A program made the position numbers and the translations under genes. A stretch of 64,000 bases of DNA from Podarcis raffonei (lineage: Eukaryota; Chordata; Lepidosauria; Squamata; Lacertidae). The notes under the pieces are model-generated. The model did not search any database, was not told the origin of the DNA, and saw only the letters and a list, made by a program, of their open reading frames with translations. The stretch is taken from assembly GCF_027172205.1 (NCBI RefSeq), contig NC_070613.1, positions 27,058,001 to 27,122,000 of the forward strand. The letters are read 5' to 3'. This document shows positions 11,283-21,458 of this stretch, in pieces. Within the stretch, counting starts at the first letter, position 1. Each line of letters starts with the position of its first letter.

Positions 11283-13154
11283 CTTAGCAATTATGCTGAA
11301 ATTCAACTAAAATGTACCTTGTTCCATTGTTTTTGTAGTCCTTATGAATGTATTGCTTCACAAGAGTGTAGACACATCAAAATATTTTCCATTAATGTCT
11401 TACTGGTTTTTCTAGCAAGTATATTGAAATGAAGGCATTATGAAAATAGAGGAAAAGGTATAGAGAAAAATATTTCTGACTTGCCTTTACTTAAAAAGAT
11501 TAATGGTATCCTTTTCAAGGACATTCACATAGTATAAGTCATTTGTAGAGCTACAGATCGGGACTATCTTGGAATGCTTGTGATTCAAATGCCATTCTGC
11601 ACTGTAAAGTAAAATGAGAATGTTTTTTAAAATAAGTATTTATTATATGATTAGTCTTATACAATATAAAATATCTCTGAAGCTTAAAACATTAACACTA
11701 TACTTGAACAGTAATTTTTTAATACTTTCCTCTTATATCAAGGAATCTTTATTATGCATTTATTGTGCATGCCCCAGTGGGATTTCTGCTCCTTCCAATG
11801 TGAACAGCAAACTCCCATGTCATATCACAACTTGTTCTTGAGGCTCCCATCAATTAAAAAACAACAGTTTTTTCGTGTTACAGTGGTACCTCTGGTTGCA
11901 AACGGGATCTGTTCTGGAGCCCCGTTTGCAACGTGAGCAGAACGCAACCCATGTCTGCGGGTCGCGATTCGCTGCTTCTGCACATGTGCATGACGTCATT
12001 TTGAGCGTCTGCACATGTGTGAGCGGCGAAACTTGGAAGTAACCCATTCCGTTACTTCTGGGTCACCGCGGGATGCAACGTGAAAAGATGTAACCTGAAC
12101 TGAACGTAACAAGTATGACTGTACTTGGGAGTTTCTGGGCTTGTGCTTCTGAAAACACCCATAACCAAACTTCTTTCTATCCTGATTTTTCACTTTTTTA
12201 AAAAATAAATAAATACTGTATTTTGAAATGTAGCCCTATGCCATGGCCAAGTATGACCCCCAAGGGACCTAAACAGAAAGGTGTTAACAGTGTTTGCAAA
12301 CTGTTTAACAGTTTGTAGAAATGTGAACATGTTCTTCAGGCTCCATACAACTTGCTCTGGGACAGCATTTATTAAGTTTTTATCTAAGTACAGTGTGGTA
12401 TTTTTGGCAGGAAATTGGACGCATTTCTGTTTCTTTTGAATCACTGCCCAGAGGCCAACAGTAGTCCCAAACTGCAAACTTGGTTCTTTGGGGGGGGAGT
12501 GCAACCCTATCAAGAACTAGTTGTAGACTTCCATCCATGGTGGTTAGTGTCCCACCCTCAACGCCTCTGAGAATCATTGTCACCACAGCTACATTCCACC
12601 TGTGTCAAACCTGGTCAGCCAAACCACCCAGAATGACACTATGGTTTATGATATTGCAAGCCTCTGAGGTTGCAGAGAACTGATAAAGCTGTGTTCCCCG
12701 CCCCTTATATTCAGAAGAAGGAAGGCTGTTCTTCCCAAAACTAGGAAGAAAAACTTTGGAATGGATCCAAATAACCAGTGTTATCCAATACTACCTGGAG
12801 TTGTCCAGCTGTCACATGCACCACCACCTTGCCCAAGAATAGAATATTTAAAACAAGGTGGTAGTTCTCCCAAAAAAATTGGCTATTTAAAAGGGGAGCC
12901 TACTAGTGCCTCTTGAAGGGCAGCAGGAACCATATCATCTCAAGGAGACATTCACTACCTCTACACACCCAGTGCACGTCTGGCAGATCTCAATAATCAG
13001 GAAAGGCAAATGCCTAGTAAACAGTTTCTCCAAGCAGATTGTGTCAGCATATTGCACAAGCTGAAGGGTATCCGTAACAACATGACTAGGCAGCCCACAA
13101 GCTTCACCTGCCTCTGATTGTATCAACTCTGGCATTTATAGATTGCATAAATAC
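11283..13154. other. Intergenic region between convergent RBM48 and the calaxin gene
   Basis: It contains a Tigger-like MITE (11881-12121) and otherwise unremarkable AT-rich sequence. The last coding exon of the calaxin gene (about 19 residues in mammals) might be expected here. I could not recognise it. Confidence 0.5.
11881..12121. mobile_element. Tigger/pogo-like MITE
   Basis: The element is flanked by TA on both sides and starts CAGTGGTACCTCTGGTTGCA. The right end (GTAACAAGTATGACTG) is an eroded inverted copy. The TA target and the CAGTGGTACCTC terminus are features of TcMar-Tigger nonautonomous elements. Its GC-rich, CpG-containing body resembles the copy at 21229-21458. Confidence 0.75.
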
Positions 13155-14181
13155 CTTTATATCAGGTAAGCATGGTCCAAATGCTTCTAAAAGGAGGTTT
13201 TCATCTCTCACAGCGTTTTCGAAATCCGCATAAGAGAGTTTGCCGTCATGGTCATAGTCCTGCAAAAGCAGGCATTTTTAGTTAATTCAGTTGCATTTAG
13301 GATGCACATACATTTAACTGAGTAAGCCTCATTAAACCCAATGGGCTTATTTTGAGTAAAGATACAAATGCACTGTCAGCTTGCTAGCATAGTATAATGA
13401 GATGCTTTTGGCTACTATTGTATGTTTCTCTGCCTTGCTGATGCCTTTAGAAGTATTTTGCTCCAATTCTTGTAAGCACTTTAACCTGGTATTGCCAATT
13501 AGTATACTCAGGAGATGGTCTGCTGAATTATCTTTTTAGGTATTCTTGGAGAGATTGAATCAATTTGTGCTTCTTTTTCATCTGTAAAAATGTAGGTGCA
13601 GAGCTTCTCTCTTACCATAAACCAATAGTTCATATGAGCACATTATAGATACGAGCACAAAAGCAACAAAAGCATGAGAAACTATATATTTACATTACAA
13701 TACTTGCCATTTTCTTCAAAGTAATTTCTACTAAATCTTTAATTCCTTCATCAGGATCTTCTTCCGATGGCTGCTTTAGCAGGCTGTTCTTCAGCATATG
13801 AAACATTTCCTCCCGTGAAATATATCCATCACTGTTCATGTCATAGACCTCAAAACAATCTTTGGAAAGGACAAATGATTTAATGTAAAGCAGGCATACA
13901 TATCAAATAAAGCACTTTTACATAATGAGAGAACTTAGCTGATACTAGGTTATATTTAAAGTAAGTAAACCAAGAACTGCTCTGTTGAAGCCAATTTTTA
14001 GACATTTTGTGGAATTCCCCCCATCCCCCAAATAAGCTGCTGCATATTTACAGTCAAATATCATATATTGGCTTTAAATCAACCTAACTCTATACACCCC
14101 CAAGCTAGACACTTACTTCCTGTTTATTCATACATTTACTTTTCTTTTGCATTTCATGCAGGACCACCTACCTTTTGTGAA

Positions 14182-14260
<79 letters not shown>

Positions 14261-17200
14261 GTGAATCCTAAGACTGATAACAGGAAACATTTTATCTACG
14301 TGTCTTATATATTCAGACGCAATACCAGATTTTGGAAAGCAAATTCTTTGAAAACAAATTCAGTATTACAGTAGACTGGCCATTCCCAAAATGATATATA
14401 CTCTATGGTAGTGAAGGCAGTATAGTTTGTGATGGAATACATGACAAGTACTTTGTAAAAACAGCTGCAGAAGGAGTGGCTATAAGAGCAGCCTTCTCAT
14501 TCTTACCTAAAGGACCTAAACTACAAACTAGGATGGTTCATAAGATCTGGGTTCACAGTCAGGGAATTTTGTAGTGTTGGAATTAAACAGAGACGATATG
14601 GGTTCAAATCCCTATTCAAAAACAAAATGTCTTGATATTTCCCCCCATTGATTTAAAGGATTGATTCTTATTGTTTTGTTGTACTGTATTCTCTTGTTAT
14701 GATGCAAATAACAACATTGTGAAGCAATGTTGGTTCACAGCTGGAAAATGGTTCATCATATAAACTAAATTAAACTTAGGGCCTGTCCTAAGTTTAATTT
14801 GGCCTCATCTACTTACAGGGTTTTCAGCAACAAAAGCACAAGACTGATGAACCACATATGCCACCTGAGCACTTTGAAAGAAAGGCGGGATAAAAATGTA
14901 GTAAAATGAGTGATGAAACATTCCTATTTTTAAAAGTAAATCGCTCGCATACTTTAGCAATACACTTGTCATTTAAATTGTCTTAGATTTTAAGACTAGC
15001 GTAAAAACCTGCTAATGGTACGGAAACCTTACATTTTATTTTTTCCTCCAGTGTCCCCCGAAGAAATATTGATAAACCTTCTACCCATTCTGTTACACTG
15101 ACACAGCTGTCATTGTCTTTATCAAAAGCACGGAACACTGAAAGGAGAAGAAAACTTATGGTATATTTCAAAATACTGTAAATTATTTGCAGCAAAGTAA
15201 TCATTCATGACTGGACCTAATGGTCAGGGGTCCCTTTACCTTTCTTCAATCGCTCACCCAATGTCTTTGTGTCTTACAAACTATATGGTTCAAATACACA
15301 AGAATTCCTTTAGAAATTTCAAAGCAATTCTTCATCCACAAGTTCTTTCGACCCAGAGGAACTTTAGATTTGTAGCTCTCAAAAAAACAGCTTCCCCTTT
15401 CATATAGCTAATTGTATTTGAAACGGAGGGGTTTTTCAAAAGCAGCTTCTGATGTGGCATACAGAGGAGGGGAGGGGGTCTTTTGTTCAAAAGAAAAACA
15501 AATCCTACAGCGCCCATGACCTCTTTGTAAACCTAAAGTAGCATTTGGATCCAAGTCATAATGCTGGAACAATTCTGTGTCACCAAGTGGGAGTTTTAAA
15601 AACACGGTTATGTAATTTAGTAACCATAGCTTCTGATGACATTTTAACAGCTGTAGTGTACTTTACACTTTAACTGCTACTCATCTAAATTGCCTCATTA
15701 GAGCAACAGAAATGTTCTTGTCATGCTACACAATGCTGCACAGAGCAAGGACTTAGACATACACTGACTACTGCTCAAAATGAGTTAGTATAATGTGTCT
15801 AATGCAAATATCTCCACTATTCTATGTCAATAAACTGATATTGGGGGAAGATTGCTACTTTGAACAGACATTTTCAGCAAATTAGAAAAAGCTAAATTAT
15901 TGCAAGTTAATGTTTGGAGGAACAGTTAAGAACTATAACTTGAAGCGATTGTTCTTGAGCTTGCATTTCCATCCTCCCATTTCTTTTTCTTTGTGTGCCA
16001 TATCTTTTTGAATTGTGAGGTTTGGCTTAGTACCAATTTATTTTAAATAGCTCTTATGGTTTTGTTGGCTAAAGGGCAGGGTATAAATGCCTTATGCTGT
16101 TGGCAACCATCTGTCTCAGGAGACAATGGAGGAGTGTGCCTTTGGAGGTAAAGTCAAACGGTTGGAAGGTTACAGTGCCTGCTGTAGCTATAGAGACCAT
16201 TACGGGAGAGACATGTTTTGTTGCAGCTGGGACAGATGAAGGTGTCTGGTTGTACTGCTGCAGACGCACCATGGTGTTTCTTCTCTCTGTGTTCCTCCCA
16301 GCTGCCATTCCTCATCTGGTCATTGCTAGGGATGCATCACCTGACTCTCTGTCTCCAGGCACTTTCATCTGCAAAGGATTCCCACACAGCAGGGTTGATG
16401 TTGCCAGCCTTCATGTTACATTTGCAGACATCTTTGTAACACACAGTTGGTCTGTCAACAGGCATGGTGCCTGAAACCAGCTCCCTGTAGAGCACGTCCT
16501 TTGGGATCCTGCCATCTTCCATTCTGTGGACATGACCAAGCCAGCACAGATGTCTCTGAGACAGGAGTGTGAACACGCTGAGAATGTGGGCTTTGGAGAG
16601 CACATCTTTGTTTGAAACTCTGTCCTGTCTTGTGATATCCCAAAATTTTCCTGACACAGCACACGTGGAAGGTGCTGAGGCATCGCTCCTGATGGTTGTA
16701 AATTGCTGTGGGTTAAACCACAGAGCCTAGGGCTTGCTGATCAGAAGGTCGGTGGTTCGAATCCCCGGGACGGGATGAGCTCCCGTTGCTCGATCCCTGC
16801 TCCTGCCAACCTAGCAGTTCGAAAGCATGTCAAAGTGCAAATAGATAAATAGGTACCGCTCCGGCGGGAAGGTAAACGGCGTTTTTGTGCGCTGCCCTGG
16901 TTCGCCAGAAGCGGCTTAGTCATGCTGGCCACATGACCCAGAAGCTGTATGCCGGCTCCCTCGGCCAATAAAGCGAGATGAGCACCACAACCCCAGAGTC
17001 GGTCATGACTGGACCTAATGGTCAGGGGTCCCTTTACCTTTACCACGTCCATAAAGCAGCATGCTCAACATGCAAGCCTGGCAGATTTTCATCTTGGTAT
17101 TGAACGTGTCACATTCTCCCACACCCTTTGGGAGAAGTGAGCCTCACATGCATACATAAATAGTGCACTGTCCAGAAAGATCAACTCCTCTCTTCCCTCC

Positions 17201-19240
17201 CCACCAAACTAGACTCGAAATAAGTTAGAATATTCTTTGTAACCCTAATTGTTGGAGTGGGGATGGGGAATGTGCATGCGAGTGGCAGTGGAGCATGCAA
17301 GCATGCACAATTGCAGTGAATGTGAAGCATGTGTGCATCAATGACTGCAGTGTATGTTGTGCCCACAATAGCTTCTCAGACTCCCAAATGTTCCCCCACT
17401 GTCCCAAAAAGGATGGTGGTCCCCGAGCTACATAGCAACTTGTATAGCAATATTTGTATTGGTGCCATTTTTGAGTTGCTCAAAAACCACATTATAAACG
17501 GCAAACACAAACAGTACTCCCAGTACCTACCTATTACTCATGCATATTCATGGGTTGTTATTAGTAACAAACAGTAAAGCATTTAATGTAATACCAGAAC
17601 AATTATTATCATGTGTCCCTATTGATGTTGTGAATAACTATAGGGTACTGGAATAGAAATGTTTTCAAAACTATGCGAGATGCTATTTTAATAGATGTTT
17701 TACATATATCACAATTTTGCAAGAATTTATGTAATCTCACCTCTGTCCATAATCATGTCATCTGTCATACCAAATGTGACATGCAGGATATTTCGAAAGG
17801 AGTTACGATCCAAACCAACAGCAGCATGCCGGTCGCTGGGTTCCACCCCCAAATTGTTGAAAAGCTTTATAAGACATTCCACTTCAAATTTATTGACTAT
17901 GAAATAAAATAGAAGTTATGGCAATAAGCAAGTGGTAAAAAAGGAAAAATCTCCACAATATTTATAGCGTGTTCTGGTATGCTTTCCCCAGGAAGTCTTG
18001 TCCAGGGTGGAATCCTTTTGGCATCAGATACAGACCTTTTAATTTGCTCAGGCCTCTTTGACATTGCAGATCTTTCTGAGTAGGCATGTCTAGGATTGTG
18101 CGGTATATCTTCATAACAATAGTACATTTATTGAAAGGGGTTCAGTCACAACCTGGTCTTTAGCATGGTTTTGAAATTTAGTTACATCTCTTGGATAGCT
18201 GCAATGTGGCAGACAACATGTTTTTATATACACACACACAAACAATTCTACCCCACTTTCCCTCCCAAAGGAGATATTGAAAGCAGCTAACAAAGCATAA
18301 CAAAAACCCCACAATACCGCTTAAAACACTAAATATATACCAAACACAATTCAAGAGGGGGAAAAAAGCATTAAAGATAGGGGTTAAAAATAGGGACCTC
18401 AGAGCCAAAAGATTTAAAAAAGCCATAAAACCGAAAGCTTGTTTAAAAAGAAAAGGCTTCAGACACCAGGGGAATTGAGCTGAAAGAGAAATAGGATCTA
18501 ACCTTGCAAGACAAGACATTCTGCCTACAGGGCACTGTGTTGTCACCAAACGCACTTCAAAAAGCAAGAGAGCACATTCACCTGGGAGGAGACCCATGTT
18601 GATATGGTGACAAATTAAAAAGAACAGCACACAATGGGCATTGGAAAACATGGGCTCCTCTGAGCAACCAAAGGAATACGCTGGATTTCTAGCTCGATGG
18701 TGGAATCCTGTGCATGTCTACTCAGAAGTTATCAATTGGGAAAACACCCACGGTAGGATTGCAACCTGAAAAAGAAATTTTGGGGTTGCTGAATGCTGCC
18801 TTTCTTGGGAGTTGCTGAAACTGGCTTACCAGCCAATGTTGAGGGCCATATCCTACACAGCTAAAACTATGTGTGGACCTTGGGGGCCCCGTGTATGCTT
18901 TCATTATTGCATTTCTACGCTGCCTTCCTCTGTGGGAGGTCAGCGGGGCCCTGCTTTATCCGCTCAACAACACCCCTGTGGGGTAGGTTAGGTCATGCGA
19001 GCTACCTCACAGGGCGCACCCACGAACACGCGTGTCAACCGGGGCTCCCTGGTGGCCTCGCTCCGACGCCCTGAACGACTGACCGCGTGTAAAAAGCGTA
19101 AGGGCAAATGCTGCGGGGACAGCCATTTTTAAAAACAATTTTTTGGCGGGAGTGGGGAAGGGAAGGCCCGCCTGCCACTCACAGTGCCTCGCGGTTCTGC
19201 ACAGCGACTCGGCGAGCTTCTGCTGCTTCTTCCTGTTCAT
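13155..19240 (-). CDS. CLXN: Calaxin (EFCAB1)-type EF-hand protein; last exon not found
   Basis: Calaxin is an axonemal calcium sensor that tethers outer-arm dynein in motile cilia and sperm flagella. Coding exons: 19183-19240 ([19 protein letters not shown]), 17741-17896, 15033-15137, 13708-13859 and 13155-13259, with matching phases. They give 192 residues; mammalian calaxin has about 211, so one short final exon of about 19 codons is missing from my model. Three canonical loops are seen: [12 protein letters not shown] (77-88), [12 protein letters not shown] (113-124) and [12 protein letters not shown] (158-169). The segments [14 protein letters not shown] and [20 protein letters not shown] are near-identical to mammalian calaxin as I recall it. 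The donor after exon 4 is GC (ATG|GCAAGT); the others are GT. There are no stops or frameshifts. It could be the CLXN orthologue in a different place or a close paralogue. Confidence 0.9.
14183..14253. repeat. (TG)n-(AG)n compound microsatellite
   Basis: About 15 TG units run directly into about 20 AG units. It lies in intron 3 of the calaxin gene. Small open frames across it are artefacts of the repeat. Confidence 0.97.
16100..17150 (-). mobile_element. RTE-like LINE ORF2 remnant, split by a SINE
   Basis: The minus strand encodes post-RT LINE motifs: [19 protein letters not shown]-like residues around 17050-17120, then [39 protein letters not shown] and a [12 protein letters not shown] stretch further on. 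WLGHV.RM and the RPxxxYKDVCK region are known from RTE-like non-LTR elements and differ from the BovB end at 37381. A SINE at 16702-17044 divides it. The frame is damaged. It lies between exons 2 and 3 of the calaxin gene. Confidence 0.75.
16702..17044 (+). mobile_element. Sauria-type SINE, full length, nested in a LINE
   Basis: It begins with ATTGCTGTGGGTTAAACCAC, has a near-perfect B box (GGTTCGAATCC) and the GATAAATAGGTACCGCTCCG core, and ends GGGGTCCCTTTACCTTTACC. It is the least diverged of the four Sauria SINE copies in the window, and it cuts the RTE-like LINE in two. Confidence 0.9.
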
Positions 19241-19285
19241 CTCGGGGCTCCTCGGGCGACCGCGGACGCCACAAGCCGCCACGCG

Positions 19286-19299
19286 GTGGCCGTGGCAAC
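19286..19299. promoter_or_regulatory. RFX X-box upstream of the calaxin gene
   Basis: GTGGCC-GT-GGCAAC matches the X-box consensus GTNRCC-N(0-3)-RGYAAC at every position. It lies 46-59 bp upstream of the calaxin start codon inside a CpG-rich block (about 19240-19420). RFX factors bind X-boxes to switch on ciliary genes, so a site here agrees with the ciliary role of calaxin. Binding itself is inferred. Confidence 0.75.
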
Positions 19300-20549
19300 G
19301 GAGGCTCCGCCCGGCCGGCCGCTCCCGACGCGAGAGGCGCAATGGAAGGCGGCGGGCGCTCCCGACCCTCTTAAGGCTCTCTTTAGGCTGGCAACGTTTG
19401 CCGCCCTGGGGCTCGCCCTTCCCTCAGTCACTCTGCTCCTTGTTTGTGGCGTTTTTAGGGTCCGAAGTGAACCAAGGAGGAATAGCCCGAGGGAAGGAAA
19501 CTCAGGGCGGAAGGCGGGCTGCTTGGCTGGTGGGGACTATGGACATTGAATAAAAGAAACTGGAGGAGGGAGAATATATGGTACGGCATATATAGCGCCA
19601 GACCGACATCCCCGCCCGAGACCCTCGTTACCCGCCCCACTGATTTGTATGGGGCTAGGATTAAGCTGTAATTAAGACCCCCAAAAAAGAGCAAGTAACT
19701 TCTTTGTCCTTTGGAGCCAGCTGCTCCCACCATTCTTTCTACTTGGCTGCTGACAAAATCCTGCATGTTTCAATGATGCTTTCATGTGCAGGGATCCCCA
19801 GGTCTAAATTCTCACCTGTAATGAAGGAAGGTGAGGACAGGTGACCTCACCTAGGCCCGAAGTCACCCCCCCCCAAGCAGGCTCAAAGCTTCTCAAAGCT
19901 TTCCAAAATCATTTTCTCAGCAGCTAAGCATCAGAAACATTCCACTTGCTGTAACTAAAAAGATTGCAACAAGGTAGAGAACAGAGCCCATTGTCTTCTC
20001 AGGCCTTTCTCAGAACCACATTGCAACTTGCTTTCTCTCCGGGAACCATGTCAAAGCACAAGAATGAAACAATGGCAACACTCTGAAAACCCCCTCACCC
20101 CCTTTCCTGCCAAGAGTCCACAATAGTCCCAAGACAGCTTTCTGTACATGCTCAGGAACCTCAACATGGGGCAGGACTCCTGAGGGAGGAGAAAGGGGGA
20201 GGGAACTAGAAAGGGGTATATATGCTTGTGCACATGATTGTGAACTCGTGCATGCTTTTGTGGACTATCACACTTGCTCCTTCTACCAGTTCATGGATGG
20301 TAGAAATAAAAGCCTTTTCTCCGAAACTATTCCTTGAGTGTCTGTTGACTCCCACTTCCCTTTCCCAGGCGCAATATTTTTCCCACCCGAGGGCAAAGCC
20401 TCATAAGGCTACAGTAACAATTCGCTTTCCACCGATATCTAAAGCTGGTGTGAGCCTAGGTGCGACTCAGCATGATTTTGGCCAGATGTATTGGGCTCAT
20501 TTTTAGTTTGCAGGTTTTGGGAACGCACCTTACAGTACAGAGTCTAGAA

Positions 20550-20774
20550 CTGTGGTTCCCAACGTGGGGCACACGCCCCACAGGGTGGCAATTTGATTTT
20601 AAAGGGGGGCAATTAGAGAATGTGTTATTAACAGTGGATGGCCTTTTAGGCGTTCTCTATGTGAATATGAGTTCACTTTTTCAATAATAAGAATTATATG
20701 TCACAGGGGGGGGTGCTTCAGGATTTTAGAGATGCTTAGGTGGGGCATGGCCAAAAAAAGGTTAGGAACCACTG
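20550..20774. mobile_element. hAT MITE with perfect 8-bp target-site duplication
   Basis: The element starts CTGTGGTTCCCAACGTGGGG and ends AGGAACCACTG, an inverted copy of the start. GTCTAGAA flanks it exactly on both sides (20542-20549 and 20775-20782). An 8-bp duplication is the signature of hAT transposition. Length is 225 bp. Confidence 0.9.
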
Positions 20775-21228
20775 GTCTAGAATCTCTGTTCATTCTGCCC
20801 TATGGCTAGAAATGGTAAGCAAACACTGTTTTCCAAGGAAGCTGTGCAGTATTACTGTTATCTTCAAAGAATTCAATGATAAACTTCCAAGTAATCCTAA
20901 TGCTACACAGTTATCTGAAAAGTAATCTGTGTATAGCCTACACCAGTTTTAGACAGCCCAAGATCACTTTACGTATGTATGGCTTTGAGTCAAAAGGAAC
21001 TTAGGATTTCCCACAAGATAGTACATCCCACCATAGTACTGGACGCCATCTTGACAGCAATTTGCTTTTTAAAAAAACTTCTGCACCACAAGAAGCTGGT
21101 GGGAGGAGGTATCCAACCTTGAGACCCACTGCTTTTTCTCCCTGTGTTCTGAAAAGGCTAACAAAACAGGCTTCCTGAGAACAATAGTAACAATTTACTT
21201 TCTACCTTTGCAGTGACCCAAATTAATA

Positions 21229-21458
21229 CAATGGAAGCTCGGGTTGCAGATGTAATCCGTGACGGAGGCACGTCCGCAACCCGCAGCGTTCGTAACCTGC
21301 AGCGCCGTGTCTGCGCACGTGTGTGACGCGATTTAGTGCTTCTGGGCATGTGCAAGCAGTGAAACCCGGAAGTAACCCTTTCTGGTACTTCCGGGTTTCC
21401 CGCGGTCTGTAACTGGAAAACGCGTAACCTGAAGCGTCTGTAACCTGAGGTATCACTG
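21229..21458. mobile_element. Tigger/pogo-like MITE
   Basis: It is bounded by TA on both sides, has a decayed left terminus (CAATGGAAGCTCGGGTTGCA) and a right terminus CTGAGGTATCACTG. The CpG-rich body, with ACCCGGAAGTAACCC and ACTTCCGGGTTTCCCGCGG, forms an internal inverted repeat and resembles the 11881-12121 copy. Confidence 0.8.

Noticed and set aside
14068-14374. Open frames over the TG/AG repeat
   Set aside because: Translation is only repeat peptides ([13 protein letters not shown]-like). There is no splice or family support.
16741-17052. 103-codon minus-strand frame
   Set aside because: It lies entirely within the Sauria SINE at 16702-17044.
19007-19553. Overlapping long open frames in the calaxin promoter region
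   Set aside because: GC-rich DNA yields stop-free stretches in several frames. Only the 19 codons of calaxin exon 1 match a family.
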